Shown: one piece after another, positions 53,439 to 62,621 of the stretch
Layout: each line of letters starts with the position of its first letter
How positions within the stretch are numbered: position 1 is the stretch's first letter
Origin: JALUUH01 sp964636675
GTDB taxonomy: Bacteria > Pseudomonadota > Gammaproteobacteria > S012-40
DNA: 64,000 bases
Assembly (NCBI GenBank): GCA_964636675.1
Contig: CAZWUO010000001.1
Span: 3,390-67,389 of the forward strand
Reading direction: 5' to 3'
The notes under the pieces: model-generated
The model's database searches: none
Seen by the model: only the letters and a program-made list of their open reading frames with translations
What the model was told of the DNA's origin: nothing
Position numbers and translations under genes: made by a program

Positions 53439-54090
53439 TATTTCGTAAGTAAACTGGAACCGCTTTCTCGGGAGGATAAATTTTTCCATCGATTAAATCT
53501 TGGTATGCTAAGTATGCAATATTCTCAGCCGAAGGTAAAGAATCCGTTTCGAATTCCACCATACTAGTAATGACTTGCTCTGCAAAGCAAGTCCGGTATG
53601 TGGTCCATGCATCACCTACTGCATACCACTTGACATCGGTTGACGTTGTTAGTGCCTTAGGTTGGCAAAGTCCTTCCGCAGCATTGACCAGCGTGCCCTT
53701 ATCAAATTTGAACGCTCCCCAATAGACTTCTTGCATTTTTGCATCCATAACAACGAGAATATTTTTTTGTTTATTTTCAATATGTGTTTTATGCGCCAAG
53801 GCAGCGAGCGATGATATTGGAATAATAGGTAGGTTTGCGGAAAATGCAATCCCCTGGGTCACACCGGCGGCAATTCTAAGACCGGTAAATGATCCTGGCC
53901 CGCGTCCAAAGGCAATGCCATCGAGTTGCGAGGGCAATAATTTTTGTTCTGTTAACAGCTGATCACACATCGTTAAAATGAGATCGGAATGACCTCTAGG
54001 TGTGAGTTCATAAAGTGTTTTTACTTTGTCCTTTATCATCAGAGATGCCGAGCAAGCAGCCGAGGATGTATCTAAAGCGAGTAAATTCAT
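53404..54090 (-). CDS. tsaB: tRNA threonylcarbamoyladenosine biosynthesis protein TsaB
   Basis: 228 residues. It is a partner of TsaD/TsaE in t6A37 tRNA modification. It has the N-terminal ASKHA block LLALDTSSAACSASL, RGHSDLILTMCDQLL, and the family signature FGRGPGSFTGLRIAAGVTQG. Its start overlaps the yoaA stop by 4 bp (ATGA), and its end overlaps the next gene by 35 bp. Confidence 0.96.
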   Translation of the reverse strand: MNLLALDTSSAACSASLMIKDKVKTLYELTPRGHSDLILTMCDQLLTEQKLLPSQLDGIAFGRGPGSFTGLRIAAGVTQGIAFSANLPIIPISSLAALAHKTHIENKQKNILVVMDAKMQEVYWGAFKFDKGTLVNAAEGLCQPKALTTSTDVKWYAVGDAWTTYRTCFAEQVITSMVEFETDSLPSAENIAYLAYQDLIDGKIYPPEKAVPVYLRNNVAKKTAKTPS

Positions 54091-56006
54091 GCTTCAATAA
54101 TCTCTTCCACATTGAAAAAATGGCGAACGTCGTTGATGTTTTGGGTGATTGGCATAGGCGGCAAGCTATGTAAAAAAGTTCTACCATAAAATCGACTTTG
54201 AATTCTAGGATCAAAGATAACCATGACGCCACGGTCGGTAAAATCCCGTATAAGTCTGCCTACCCCTTGTTTCATAGAAATGACGGCTTGGGGTAGCTGG
54301 TAAGTTTTGAAGGGATCAAGACCAGACTCCCTGAAATTGGTGAGTCGTGCTGATGTAACGGGGTCTCCCGGAGAGGCGAACGGGAGTTTATCGATCATAA
54401 CGCAGGACAATGCATCGCCGCGAATATCCACACCCTCCCAAAAACTAGCCGTACCTAAAAGAACGCCATTGCCACTTTTTTTAAATTCGCGCAATAGAGT
54501 ACGTTTAGGTTTACTGCCTTGGATAAAGAGCGGATAAGATGAGTTCTCTAATAGCTGTGCTGCTTCTTGCAAATTCCGGTGACTCGTGAATAACAGAAAA
54601 GCTCTACCGCGGCTACATTCCAGAATATCTAATGCGTGTTTAACTAAACAAGAAACAAACGTGTCTGCAGAGGGCGCGGGCATCTTATTCGGAAAATAGA
54701 GTAAGGTGTTTTTACTATAGTTGAAAGGACTATCCCAGGCATAGCAAATTGCTTTTTCCAGCCCGAGTTGGTAGACAAAATAACTAAAGTCGTTCTCTAC
54801 AGAAAGCGTAGCAGATGTAAAAACGACCGATTTGAATTTTTCTATAGGTTCTCTAAATTTGTCAGCGACATCTAAAGGAGTCGTGTGAAAAATAAAATTT
54901 CGCTCAGAGGTTTCGTACCAATGAATTTGCTTGGTTTTAATTTGTATCATTTCGTTTAATAAAGATACAAATTTATCGCAGCGAGTTGAACATAACTCGA
55001 GTTGTTTTCCGCGTTCGGAGAATTCTTTTAGGTAGGATTGCAATGCTACCAGGTTTTCCTGGCATTCCGCGATCGCTGATATAATGTTAGGTTCTCGACT
55101 AAATGCAAACCATGGCCCACGATTGGGCAGCTGCTTAAGATGGGTTTTGATTTGATGACATGAAAGTATGAGCGGGTCAATATATTTTTTTACGCTGGCT
55201 AACAAGTCTGCGGCTTCTTCTTCAATGGCTTCTAATACATCATGGGTTAATTCTTGTAACTGCCGGTAACTGACCATTTTACCAAAAAATTGACTGGCGA
55301 TTTCTGGCAGATGATGCGCTTCATCGAATATAACGGTATCCGAACTGGGCAGCAGTTCGTTAATGGTTTCTTCCTGTAAAGCAAGATCAGCAAAAAACAA
55401 ATGGTGATTGATGACAACGATATCCGATTTTTGCGCTTCTTTGCGGGCTTCTGCGACACAGCATCGATCTATATCGGGGCAATCTGATCCTAAGCAATTA
55501 TCCGCGTTAGAAGTCACTAAGGGCCACACCGGAGAACCTTCGGCGATATTTGCTAGCTCAGAAATATCCCCTTTTTTTGTCCGTAGTGACCAATCCATGA
55601 TGTTATTAAATGCGACGACGTGTTCGCGAGAACTCAGACGTGCTTCTTCAGCATTTTTATTCAGTCGGAAATGACATAGATAATTCGCCCGGCCCTTTAA
55701 TAATGCAATCTTTACAGGCAGACCTAAAACCTTGCAAACTCTAGGCAGATCATCGAGAAAAATTTGATCTTGCAAGTGCTTTGTGCCGGTGGATATGAGT
55801 ACTTTTTTACCGGATAATAATGCCGGTATGAGGTAGGCGAAGGTTTTACCGGTGCCGGTTCCGGCTTCTACGATGAGCAGCTGGTTTTTTGCAATACCTT
55901 CTTCGATTTTTATAGCCATTTCGATTTGCGCCACACGTGGCGTATAGGCATCTATCGCAGTTGCAAGCTTTCCGTTAGCGCCGAAAATGGTATTAATTGA
56001 GGACAT
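54087..56006 (-). CDS. yoaA: YoaA family Fe-S DNA helicase (DinG/XPD-like)
   Basis: 639 residues. It is a superfamily 2, 5'-3' helicase with an Fe-S cluster. Walker A is IVEAGTGTGKTFAYLIPALL, and DEAH is VIFDEAHHLPE. The [4Fe-4S] cysteines lie between (RANYLC, then NCLGSDCPDIDRCC). C-terminal motifs are GTASFWEGVDIRGD and QGVGRLIRDFTDRG. The neighbouring tsaB is the same as in E. coli, supporting YoaA rather than DinG. YoaA works with a polymerase subunit in replication-fork repair. Confidence 0.94.
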   Translation of the reverse strand: MSSINTIFGANGKLATAIDAYTPRVAQIEMAIKIEEGIAKNQLLIVEAGTGTGKTFAYLIPALLSGKKVLISTGTKHLQDQIFLDDLPRVCKVLGLPVKIALLKGRANYLCHFRLNKNAEEARLSSREHVVAFNNIMDWSLRTKKGDISELANIAEGSPVWPLVTSNADNCLGSDCPDIDRCCVAEARKEAQKSDIVVINHHLFFADLALQEETINELLPSSDTVIFDEAHHLPEIASQFFGKMVSYRQLQELTHDVLEAIEEEAADLLASVKKYIDPLILSCHQIKTHLKQLPNRGPWFAFSREPNIISAIAECQENLVALQSYLKEFSERGKQLELCSTRCDKFVSLLNEMIQIKTKQIHWYETSERNFIFHTTPLDVADKFREPIEKFKSVVFTSATLSVENDFSYFVYQLGLEKAICYAWDSPFNYSKNTLLYFPNKMPAPSADTFVSCLVKHALDILECSRGRAFLLFTSHRNLQEAAQLLENSSYPLFIQGSKPKRTLLREFKKSGNGVLLGTASFWEGVDIRGDALSCVMIDKLPFASPGDPVTSARLTNFRESGLDPFKTYQLPQAVISMKQGVGRLIRDFTDRGVMVIFDPRIQSRFYGRTFLHSLPPMPITQNINDVRHFFNVEEIIEA

Positions 56007-56018
56007 GAATCACTATTT

Positions 56019-56525
56019 TTAATTGCTGGCCTGGTTTTCCCAGATTTCATCTTCGATAGAACCCTCTTCTTGAGTCCAAACTAGACTTGCAATGATTTTG
56101 AATTTGGCCAGCGACATCGCACCGCGTTTGTTGCGCTTGTTATGTTGCAGTTTATCAGATTCATCAAGGATAATGTCTTTATCGCATTCATATATTTCAA
56201 CAGGATCATAATTTTCGTCCATAATGACTAAAACGACGGAATCCCATTCTTGCTCTAGCTTGAGTTGGCCAATCCGCTGTCCGGATTTTTTTTCATCAAA
56301 GACGGCGCGTCCCTTAATTTGTACCCGTTTTCCTTCGCGTGTGCCCCGGCCAATGGCGTCATAGGCGCCCGTTTTTTCACGGCATAACTCGAGATTGAGT
56401 AATTTGGCAGCATCAAACTCGGCTATTTCGCTACTGATACCCAAAGGCTTTCCCGTCGCCTTGCGGTATTCAGCCGCTAATCGACGTGCTTCAGCGACAA
56501 GTTTTTCGGTAGAATATACGCTCAT
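56019..56525 (-). CDS. Conserved hypothetical protein, possible PD-(D/E)XK-type fold
   Basis: 168 residues, 12 bp before yoaA on the same strand. The central GAYDAIGRGTREGKRVQIKGR has the spacing of a nuclease-like active site (D, then QxK in VQIKGR). The acidic pair is not fully convincing. The N-terminus is helical (AEARRLAAEYRKATGKPLG), and the C-terminus basic then acidic. I recognise no named family. A nucleic-acid-related role next to a helicase is an inference. Confidence 0.6.
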   Translation of the reverse strand: MSVYSTEKLVAEARRLAAEYRKATGKPLGISSEIAEFDAAKLLNLELCREKTGAYDAIGRGTREGKRVQIKGRAVFDEKKSGQRIGQLKLEQEWDSVVLVIMDENYDPVEIYECDKDIILDESDKLQHNKRNKRGAMSLAKFKIIASLVWTQEEGSIEDEIWENQASN

Positions 56526-56554
56526 GATGCGTTGCTTAGAACCCGATTAAAATT

Positions 56555-56626
56555 AAACTTAACTATATTAACGTACTTAACGCCACAAAACCTAAACCGA
56601 TGCGTGAGACTGGCTAAGTTAAGTTT
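56555..56626. repeat. Inverted repeat pair upstream of the 168-residue gene
   Basis: AAACTTAACT (56555-56564) and AGTTAAGTTT (56617-56626) are perfect 10 bp inverted copies 52 bp apart. No gene lies between them. Confidence 0.45.
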
Positions 56627-56732
56627 CATATTATCAACTAATAAATAAGCAAAAACAATCTATTACAAGATATATAAAAAGTGAAAACTAGTATAAAGAA
56701 TTTCCTGATTTGCCTTCTTATATAGGCAGCCC

Positions 56733-56891
56733 ATGATAAAACAATGGGAAAAATATGATTTTATAACGGCGATAAGCCAAGGAAATCTTTTTTCGGTGGA
56801 ATCGGATTTACTGCAACGTCTCATTTTACGATTAATAAAGGGAACCAGAGAAATTTGTTCTTATTTAGACGAGGCTAGAAAAAAACGATAA
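56733..56891 (+). CDS. Possible 52-residue small protein
   Basis: An ATG frame (MIKQWEKYDFITAISQGNLF ... LDEARKKR) with TATAGG 7-9 nt upstream. It is a helical, amphipathic, soluble-looking protein with a basic end, lying alone on the + strand between minus-strand genes. Its composition is protein-like rather than random, but no family is recognised and no terminator follows. Confidence 0.45.
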   Translation: MIKQWEKYDFITAISQGNLFSVESDLLQRLILRLIKGTREICSYLDEARKKR

Positions 56892-56905
56892 TAATTGGAA
56901 CGGTA

Positions 56906-57697
56906 TTAGACAAGCTGGTCTATACTATTTTTTCGATTATTTTCAGTGGGCTTGTCTGTATAATCCGCGACTTTTGTATAGGCTTCGGAAGCGGGTTGGG
57001 ATTCTCGGTTGTCGGCTGTAATTTGCTGCTCTTCTATTGCCTGAGTATTTTCTCGAGTTGCTGCTTTAGTCAGTAAATCCGGCGATGTTTCTTTGCTTGA
57101 TTCTAAGCGCTCCGTGCTTAGCTCTTGTTGCGCCGTTGCTATTAATTGTACTGCTGATGCGGCTACAGATTGGTCTTGCGATGAAGGCTCTGCGGGGGCA
57201 AGAGCAGATGCTTTAATTTGTCTGGCTTTTCTTAGCGTCGCTTCTGGGTCACCTGGAATGGGTGCAGTGTCAATTTTTACTTCACCACCAACCGCGTAGG
57301 ATTTACCATTTGGGCCTTGCTTAAATGTATAACTAGGGCCGCCTTGAGCATACGGACCTGCCGCTGCAAGATGGGCCGCTTCGTGGTTGCGAACTTCTCT
57401 ATCTCGAATACTTAATTCTTTAATTTCTCGTATTTTTTCTTCTGGTAATTCACTGCTTGCTTTATCTGAATCTGACCTTAGCGCTTCCTGGGCATTTTTC
57501 TGGGTGATATTTTGTTCTTTAGCGGTGTTTTGATCGCTGGATTGCAAGCCATTGTTTTGTTGCTGTGTAGATTCTACTGGCTTATTCACACTACTGACTA
57601 AATTATATTGCTCAACCTGTTGTTGAGAATTACTTGTTATGCCTAAGTTTTGCTGATTAGCATATAAATGGTTTGAAGATATTTCGCCGATTGCCAT
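56906..57697 (-). CDS. Putative SprA-type metalloprotease
   Basis: 263 residues. Its centre contains RDREVRNHEAAHLAAAGPYA, where HEAAH is a zinc-metalloprotease HExxH motif. It is followed by GGPSYTFKQGPNGKSYAVGG and the proline-rich IDTAPIPGDPEATLRKARQI. This is the pattern of the SprA-related putative metalloprotease family. The N- and C-terminal thirds are Gln/Ser-rich and disordered. There is no signal peptide. It is 4 bp after the 88-residue flagellar-rod-like protein, so they form a two-gene operon. Confidence 0.8.
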   Translation of the reverse strand: MAIGEISSNHLYANQQNLGITSNSQQQVEQYNLVSSVNKPVESTQQQNNGLQSSDQNTAKEQNITQKNAQEALRSDSDKASSELPEEKIREIKELSIRDREVRNHEAAHLAAAGPYAQGGPSYTFKQGPNGKSYAVGGEVKIDTAPIPGDPEATLRKARQIKASALAPAEPSSQDQSVAASAVQLIATAQQELSTERLESSKETSPDLLTKAATRENTQAIEEQQITADNRESQPASEAYTKVADYTDKPTENNRKNSIDQLV

Positions 57698-57701
57698 GTT
57701 A

Positions 57702-57968
57702 TTAAGCCATTACGTCGAGCAAAGTACCGATGAGATTTTTTTCTGTTTGAATGACTTTCGCGGCAGCTTCCACATCACGGCGGTCAGAAATGAGATTAAC
57801 TAAGCCGGTGTCTAGGCCTTCACCTAAGGATTTTCCGCTGGTAGGTTGTTCTCTTTGCATTAAATCAATACCGCTGTTAACAATATCTTGTGCGTCTCTA
57901 CGCACATTATCCATGCCGCGTTTTATGCCAATGAGGCCGCTCGTAAGCGCAGAATTTTGAATTTCCAT
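57702..57968 (-). CDS. Small protein with flagellar-rod-like C-terminal motif
   Basis: 88 residues from ATG 57968, with AGGTGG 8 nt upstream. The last ~35 residues (GLVNLISDRRDVEAAAKVIQ, ending LIGTLLDVMA) match the pattern of the C-terminal helix of flagellar rod/hook proteins (family form ANAKVIQTADEMLGTLLD). The N-terminal heptad part is short, so it cannot be a full rod protein. It is directly followed by the putative metalloprotease. Confidence 0.7.
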   Translation of the reverse strand: MEIQNSALTSGLIGIKRGMDNVRRDAQDIVNSGIDLMQREQPTSGKSLGEGLDTGLVNLISDRRDVEAAAKVIQTEKNLIGTLLDVMA

Positions 57969-58298
57969 GAATTTCACCACCTAGTACTCTCGCTAGCCAT
58001 AATATCGTCTGTCAATGAGAGAAATGAATAGTGTAAGCATGAATTTTGCTAATTCATTGCTAATTAAAGTCGCTTTCTGCGAAAGAGATCACAATAAACC
58101 TGAGTTATGAATGGGTATTAAACGATTGAAGGAATCTTATTTTATTTACCTGGTTTCATATTTGCTTTTGAAAACAAGTCACGGTTAAAGCTCAGGATTT
58201 TTTGCTCGATACTACATCATCAATACGCTGAGTCCTCGCATTAGCAACATTGAATACGGGCAATTTGCCAACACCAATTAAAGGAATGGAGTGATTAC
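57969..58298. other. 330 bp divergent region before the HDOD gene
   Basis: No gene or clear regulatory element was seen. It contains TTGACA and TATTAT hexamers on the minus strand but with wrong spacing, and a GGAG ribosome site near 58289 for the downstream gene. Confidence 0.4.
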
Positions 58299-59207
58299 AT
58301 GACCTATACGCCGGATATGTATGTGGAGAATATTCAATGTTTAGCAGCGCTGCCCGACATTTGCTTGCAGATAGATGAATTAATAGAAAATCCTTATTCA
58401 TCAGCACTCGAGATAGCCGAGCTTATTTCTCGAGATCCTGCTCTTTCCGCGCAATTATTACGTATCGCCAATAGTCCATTTTATGGCTTTCCTTCAGCAA
58501 TCGACACGATTGACCGGGCCGTTGCGGTTATCGGCACACGAGATATCAAAGATCTCGTTACCTGTGTATCAATCATTAATAACAGCTCGAGCTTGCCCAG
58601 CGATTATTTTAATTTGCAAGCATTTTGGAAACACAGTGTTTTTGTAGGCATGATAGCGAGAAATTTGGCGAAAAAAACCACAGTGAAAATTTTACATAAG
58701 GAACGTTTATTTCTTGCGGGTTTGCTGCATGATATTGGTCATCTCGTGTTCAGTAGTAAATCATCCGATTTGTTTGGCGTCATGCTTAAGCGTAACTTAA
58801 TGGTAAAAAATGAAGATTTTACCATTTCTCAGAATATCATTTTTGATATGAATTCAATGGATGTAGGAGCTGCATTATTAAAAAAATGGAAGCTTCCTGT
58901 GAGTTTTCAAAACATTGTGAAAAATAGAAATAAAGTTGCAAACACGGTGGCAGATCGATTAGAAACTGCGATTGTCCATATCGCCAATGTCGAAGCAGGC
59001 AAGGCTGGTTTATCCGGCTCCATTGTCTACGAAGACGTTTTGATTAACGTGGCTGCGCTTGAAATTACAGGCTTAGATCAATCGCAAATTAGCGAAGTTG
59101 TGGAACAAACGAGTCGTGAGTTTAAGTCTACGATAAATGCATTTGTCGCCACTCCACGAGGAGAAGAGACGAGGCTTAGAAAACAGGCACGGGTTGTTTC
59201 TACCTAA
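58299..59207 (+). CDS. HDOD-domain signalling protein
   Basis: 302 residues. The HDOD core is visible: LISRDPALSAQLLRIANSPF, IDRAVAVIGTRDIKDLVTCV, LLHDIGHLVF and KKWKLPVSFQNIVKNRN. It retains HD in LLHDIGH, unlike many HDOD proteins that are catalytically dead, but lacks other metal ligands. HDOD proteins regulate motility, c-di-GMP or DNA-damage responses. ATG 58299 has GGAG 8 nt upstream. It is divergent from the flagellar-rod-like/metalloprotease pair. Confidence 0.9.
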   Translation: MTYTPDMYVENIQCLAALPDICLQIDELIENPYSSALEIAELISRDPALSAQLLRIANSPFYGFPSAIDTIDRAVAVIGTRDIKDLVTCVSIINNSSSLPSDYFNLQAFWKHSVFVGMIARNLAKKTTVKILHKERLFLAGLLHDIGHLVFSSKSSDLFGVMLKRNLMVKNEDFTISQNIIFDMNSMDVGAALLKKWKLPVSFQNIVKNRNKVANTVADRLETAIVHIANVEAGKAGLSGSIVYEDVLINVAALEITGLDQSQISEVVEQTSREFKSTINAFVATPRGEETRLRKQARVVST

Positions 59208-59364
59208 ATGCTTAAGGTTTGTGTGATAATTATACAGTTGTGGCATATTGCGCTAATTTCTGAATTAAATAAGGTGATCACACTAGCCAACATCTGCTAG
59301 TATCAGACTTCTTTTTCCAACCCGGGAAAACAAAAATCCATTATTGAATGATAAGGAAATTCTA

Positions 59365-60042
59365 ATGAAAAAAACGACTCTATGGGCGTTATCCGCCTTG
59401 AGCGTATTACCATTTTATGCCTTTGCAAGTGATTTAAAGTTGACGACTGATAAAGAAAAATTAAGTTATGCCTTGGGTGTACAAATTGGTCAGGATTTCA
59501 AGCAAAGAAATTTTGATGTCAATATTGATACTTTTACGGCGGCAATTAGCGACATGCTTGCGGGCAAAGAACCGCAATTAAGCCGATCAGAAATCACAAA
59601 TGTTTTTCAGAAATTACAAAAGGTGCAAATGGAAAAGCAACAAGCAGCGGGCGCTGAAAATGACAAAAAAGGCAAGGCATTCCTTGCTGCAAACAAAGAC
59701 AAAAAAGGTATAGTGATTTTAGAGAGTGGAATCCAATATCAAATAATTAAAGAAGGGACGGGAAAACGTCCAACGGCAACGAATAGCGTGGTTGCGCACT
59801 ATACGGGAACGTTAATTGATGGTAGTGTTTTTGATAGCTCAGTTAACCGGGGTGAGCCTGCTACTTTTCCCGTGAATGGGGTTATTAAAGGCTGGCAGGA
59901 AATTTTGCCACTGATGAAAATGGGTGCAAAATGGAAAATTTTTATTCCATCTGCCCTGGCTTATGGGGAGCGAGGAGCGGGCGCGAATATTGGGCCGAAT
60001 GAAACCCTAATTTTCGATATTGAGCTTATTGATATCAAATAA
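59365..60042 (+). CDS. FKBP-type peptidyl-prolyl isomerase (Mip/FkpA-like)
   Basis: 225 residues from ATG 59365, with AAGGA 7 nt upstream (a TTG at 59344 is less likely). A signal peptide ends in YAFAS. The N-terminal helical dimerisation domain (~25-110; KEKLSYALGVQIGQDFKQRN) precedes the FKBP domain (~120-225; VVAHYTGTLIDGSVFDSS, GVIKGWQEILPLMKMGAKWK, SALAYGERGAGANIGPNETL). It is periplasmic or outer-membrane and catalyses proline isomerisation of folding proteins. A terminator follows. Confidence 0.92.
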   Translation: MKKTTLWALSALSVLPFYAFASDLKLTTDKEKLSYALGVQIGQDFKQRNFDVNIDTFTAAISDMLAGKEPQLSRSEITNVFQKLQKVQMEKQQAAGAENDKKGKAFLAANKDKKGIVILESGIQYQIIKEGTGKRPTATNSVVAHYTGTLIDGSVFDSSVNRGEPATFPVNGVIKGWQEILPLMKMGAKWKIFIPSALAYGERGAGANIGPNETLIFDIELIDIK

Positions 60043-60062
60043 ATTGTTTCACTGATTTAATC

Positions 60063-60096
60063 AAAGGCTAGGGACTGCTTTCCCTGGCCTTTTTTT
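60063..60096 (+). terminator. Terminator between the FKBP gene and recQ
   Basis: AGGCTAGGGA / TCCCTGGCCT stem (one G-T pair) with a CTGCT loop and a run of seven T's. Confidence 0.85.
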
Positions 60097-60107
60097 GTTT
60101 TGTACTA

Positions 60108-62243
60108 GTGATGAATGACGCACGATCAATTTTAAAAACAACTTTTGGATATGATGTATTTCGCCATCAGCAAGAGGAGGTTATTCAAGCCTTGCTTGGC
60201 GGCGATGATGCATTTGTATTGATGCCCACCGGTGGTGGAAAGTCTTTGTGTTATCAAATTCCCGCGCTAATGCGTCATGGTGTTGGGGTCGTTGTTTCTC
60301 CGTTAATTGCTTTGATGCAAGATCAAGTGGATACTTTGCTGCAACTCGGATTGCGCGCTGGGTTTATTAATTCAACGCAAAATTATGCGCAGCAACAGGA
60401 AATTGAACGCCAGATTGTTGGGGGCGAGATTGATATTGTTTATATCGCGCCAGAAAGGTTATTAACGGCGCGTTGTCTGAATATTTTAGATCATTCAGCA
60501 ATCGCACTTTTTGCAATAGACGAAGCACATTGTGTATCCCATTGGGGGCATGATTTTCGAAAGGAGTATCAGAAGCTAGGCATACTACACCAACGGTTTC
60601 CCAATGTTCCGCGCATAGCGCTGACTGCAACCGCCGATAAGAGAACCCGCCAAGAAATTATTGATCAGCTTAATCTGCAACAAGCCAATATTTTCGTAAA
60701 TAGTTTTGATCGCCCAAATATTCGGTACACCATTAAAGAAAGGCAAAATAGTCGTGAAGAATTATGGCGCTTCATCCACCAGCAACATCCGCGTGATGCA
60801 GGTATTGTGTATTGCCTGTCCAGAAAAAAAGTAGAAAACGTCGCAAATTGGTTGAGTAGCAAAGGACGTATTGCGCTGCCTTATCACGCCGGGTTGTCAA
60901 ACGAATTAAGGGCACACAATCAAAAACGCTTTCTTAGAGAAGAGTCGGTTATTATTGTTGCGACGATAGCATTCGGTATGGGTATCGACAAACCGAATGT
61001 GCGGTTTGTTGCACATTTAAATCTACCGAAGAGTATCGAAGCTTATTACCAAGAGACCGGGCGTGCGGGTCGGGATGGAAGTCCAGCAAATGCATGGCTC
61101 TCGTATGGTTTGCAAGATGTCATTTTATTGCGACAAATGTTGCAAGCGAGTGATGCAGAAGCGCATTATAAACATATTTCCCAGCACAAACTTGAGACCA
61201 TGCTTGGGTTTACTGAACTCACAAGCTGTCATCGAATTGCTTTGCTTGCCTATTTTGATGAGACTTACGATAAACCCTGTGGTAACTGTGAGAATTGTTT
61301 AAATCCACCTGAACCATGGGATGGAACCGAAGCAGCCCAAAAAGCACTTTCTTGTGTATACCGTACAGGTCAGCAATTTGGTGTAAAATATATTATAGAT
61401 GTCTTATGCGGCGGAAATGATCAAAGAATAAAAAGCTACGGACATGACAAGCTGTCAACGTATGGCATAGGAAAAATGCTTTCAACCGTTGAGTGGTCAA
61501 GCGTTTTTCGTCAATTAATATCACTCGGATTTCTGGATATCAAAAAAGACAGTTATGGGTCTTTGTATATTACCGAAAAAGCACGTCCTTTATTACGCGG
61601 CGAGATGCCCCTGCAATTACGCAAGCCTGAGCAAGCGAGCAAAAAAACAACAGCTCGTAAGAAACCACATGCCACCGAAGTTAGATTCATTGACAAGCCC
61701 TTATTTGATGCTATTCGTGCTTATCGGCTCCAGGTCTCTAAGGAATCCGGTGTGCCGCCTTATATTATATTTAATGATAATACCTTGTTGGAAATTACTC
61801 GAATAAGGCCAAAAACAGCGGATGAACTGCGTTATATCACAGGGATTGGGGAGTATAAACTTGCGCAATATGGCAAGTCTTTACTTACGCTTATCAAGGA
61901 TTTTTCACTACCCGATTTATTGACCAACCAATTGAGTGATACGATCAACGAAACATTATTTCTTTATACACAAAAGAATTCGATTGAAGAAATAACGCTT
62001 CAACGAGATCTCACGACAGCGACGGTATACTCTCATTTTGCCATCGCAATTAAAGAAGGGTTAATTGATGCGCGAGACATCATCTCGCTTGAGAAGAAGG
62101 AATACGATGAAATTGTTTACGCCATAGAGATGAGTGATAACTCAGAAAAAGGTTTTTTGACAGCGTTGTATGAGAGTTTTAATCAAGAGTATGACTATAA
62201 TATCTTAAAATGTGTACAGGCCAATGTGCATGCCCAACAATGA
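60108..62243 (+). CDS. recQ: ATP-dependent DNA helicase RecQ
   Basis: 711 residues, longer than E. coli RecQ (~610). Domains: helicase with [30 protein letters not shown] and [12 protein letters not shown]; zinc site in [20 protein letters not shown] and NCENC; RQC winged helix; HRDC domain (~530-610; [20 protein letters not shown]); and a further ~100-residue helix-turn-helix extension (HTH_40-like; [20 protein letters not shown]). It acts in recombination repair and replication restart. GTG 60108 or ATG 60111 begins only about 12 nt after a T-run and has no visible ribosome site. Confidence 0.96.
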   Translation: MMNDARSILKTTFGYDVFRHQQEEVIQALLGGDDAFVLMPTGGGKSLCYQIPALMRHGVGVVVSPLIALMQDQVDTLLQLGLRAGFINSTQNYAQQQEIERQIVGGEIDIVYIAPERLLTARCLNILDHSAIALFAIDEAHCVSHWGHDFRKEYQKLGILHQRFPNVPRIALTATADKRTRQEIIDQLNLQQANIFVNSFDRPNIRYTIKERQNSREELWRFIHQQHPRDAGIVYCLSRKKVENVANWLSSKGRIALPYHAGLSNELRAHNQKRFLREESVIIVATIAFGMGIDKPNVRFVAHLNLPKSIEAYYQETGRAGRDGSPANAWLSYGLQDVILLRQMLQASDAEAHYKHISQHKLETMLGFTELTSCHRIALLAYFDETYDKPCGNCENCLNPPEPWDGTEAAQKALSCVYRTGQQFGVKYIIDVLCGGNDQRIKSYGHDKLSTYGIGKMLSTVEWSSVFRQLISLGFLDIKKDSYGSLYITEKARPLLRGEMPLQLRKPEQASKKTTARKKPHATEVRFIDKPLFDAIRAYRLQVSKESGVPPYIIFNDNTLLEITRIRPKTADELRYITGIGEYKLAQYGKSLLTLIKDFSLPDLLTNQLSDTINETLFLYTQKNSIEEITLQRDLTTATVYSHFAIAIKEGLIDARDIISLEKKEYDEIVYAIEMSDNSEKGFLTALYESFNQEYDYNILKCVQANVHAQQ

Positions 62244-62399
62244 GACTGTTTGGAAACTGTCTTGAAATTGCTACACTTTTCTAATGACAAGATTTAACTT
62301 AGAATGAGTTGAATCGACTTTAAAAAGAATAAGAATACATAAAATAATAATAAGAAGAATGAGTTTTATATAGCCGCTAGACAGATCAGGAGTTTTTTT

Positions 62400-62603
62400 A
62401 TGCGCAAAGCACAATCAAAAGTATTGCAAGATGGTTTCTTACAGCAGCTACAAGATGATAAAACACTTGTTCATATATTTTTAATCAGCGGAATTAAGCT
62501 TGTGGGCAGAATCGTTAATTTTGATCAGTATTCGATCGAGCTCAATAACGGTACTTCTCAGGTTGTATTTAAGCGTGCAATTTCTACCGTGCAAGCAAGC
62601 TAA
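62400..62603 (+). CDS. hfq: Divergent Hfq-like RNA chaperone
   Basis: 67 residues, ATG with AGGAG 8 nt upstream. The Sm1 motif is evident (LQDGFLQQLQDDKTLVHIFL, GIKLVGRIVNFDQYSIEL). The Sm2 region reads QVVFKRAISTV, where the nearly invariant YKH of bacterial Hfq is replaced by FKR, and the N-terminal QDPFL is QDGFL. Normal Hfq length is 70-100; here the disordered C-terminal tail is only a few residues. It could be the main Hfq of this organism or a second paralogue; the canonical miaA-hflX context is absent. Confidence 0.85.
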   Translation: MRKAQSKVLQDGFLQQLQDDKTLVHIFLISGIKLVGRIVNFDQYSIELNNGTSQVVFKRAISTVQAS

Positions 62604-62621
62604 GCGTTTACCGCGCATTTG

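Noticed and set aside
59208..59364. GTGTGAT ... GATCACAC as a CRP site before the FKBP gene
   Set aside because: The two halves are more than 50 bp apart and do not form the TGTGA-N6-TCACA spacing.
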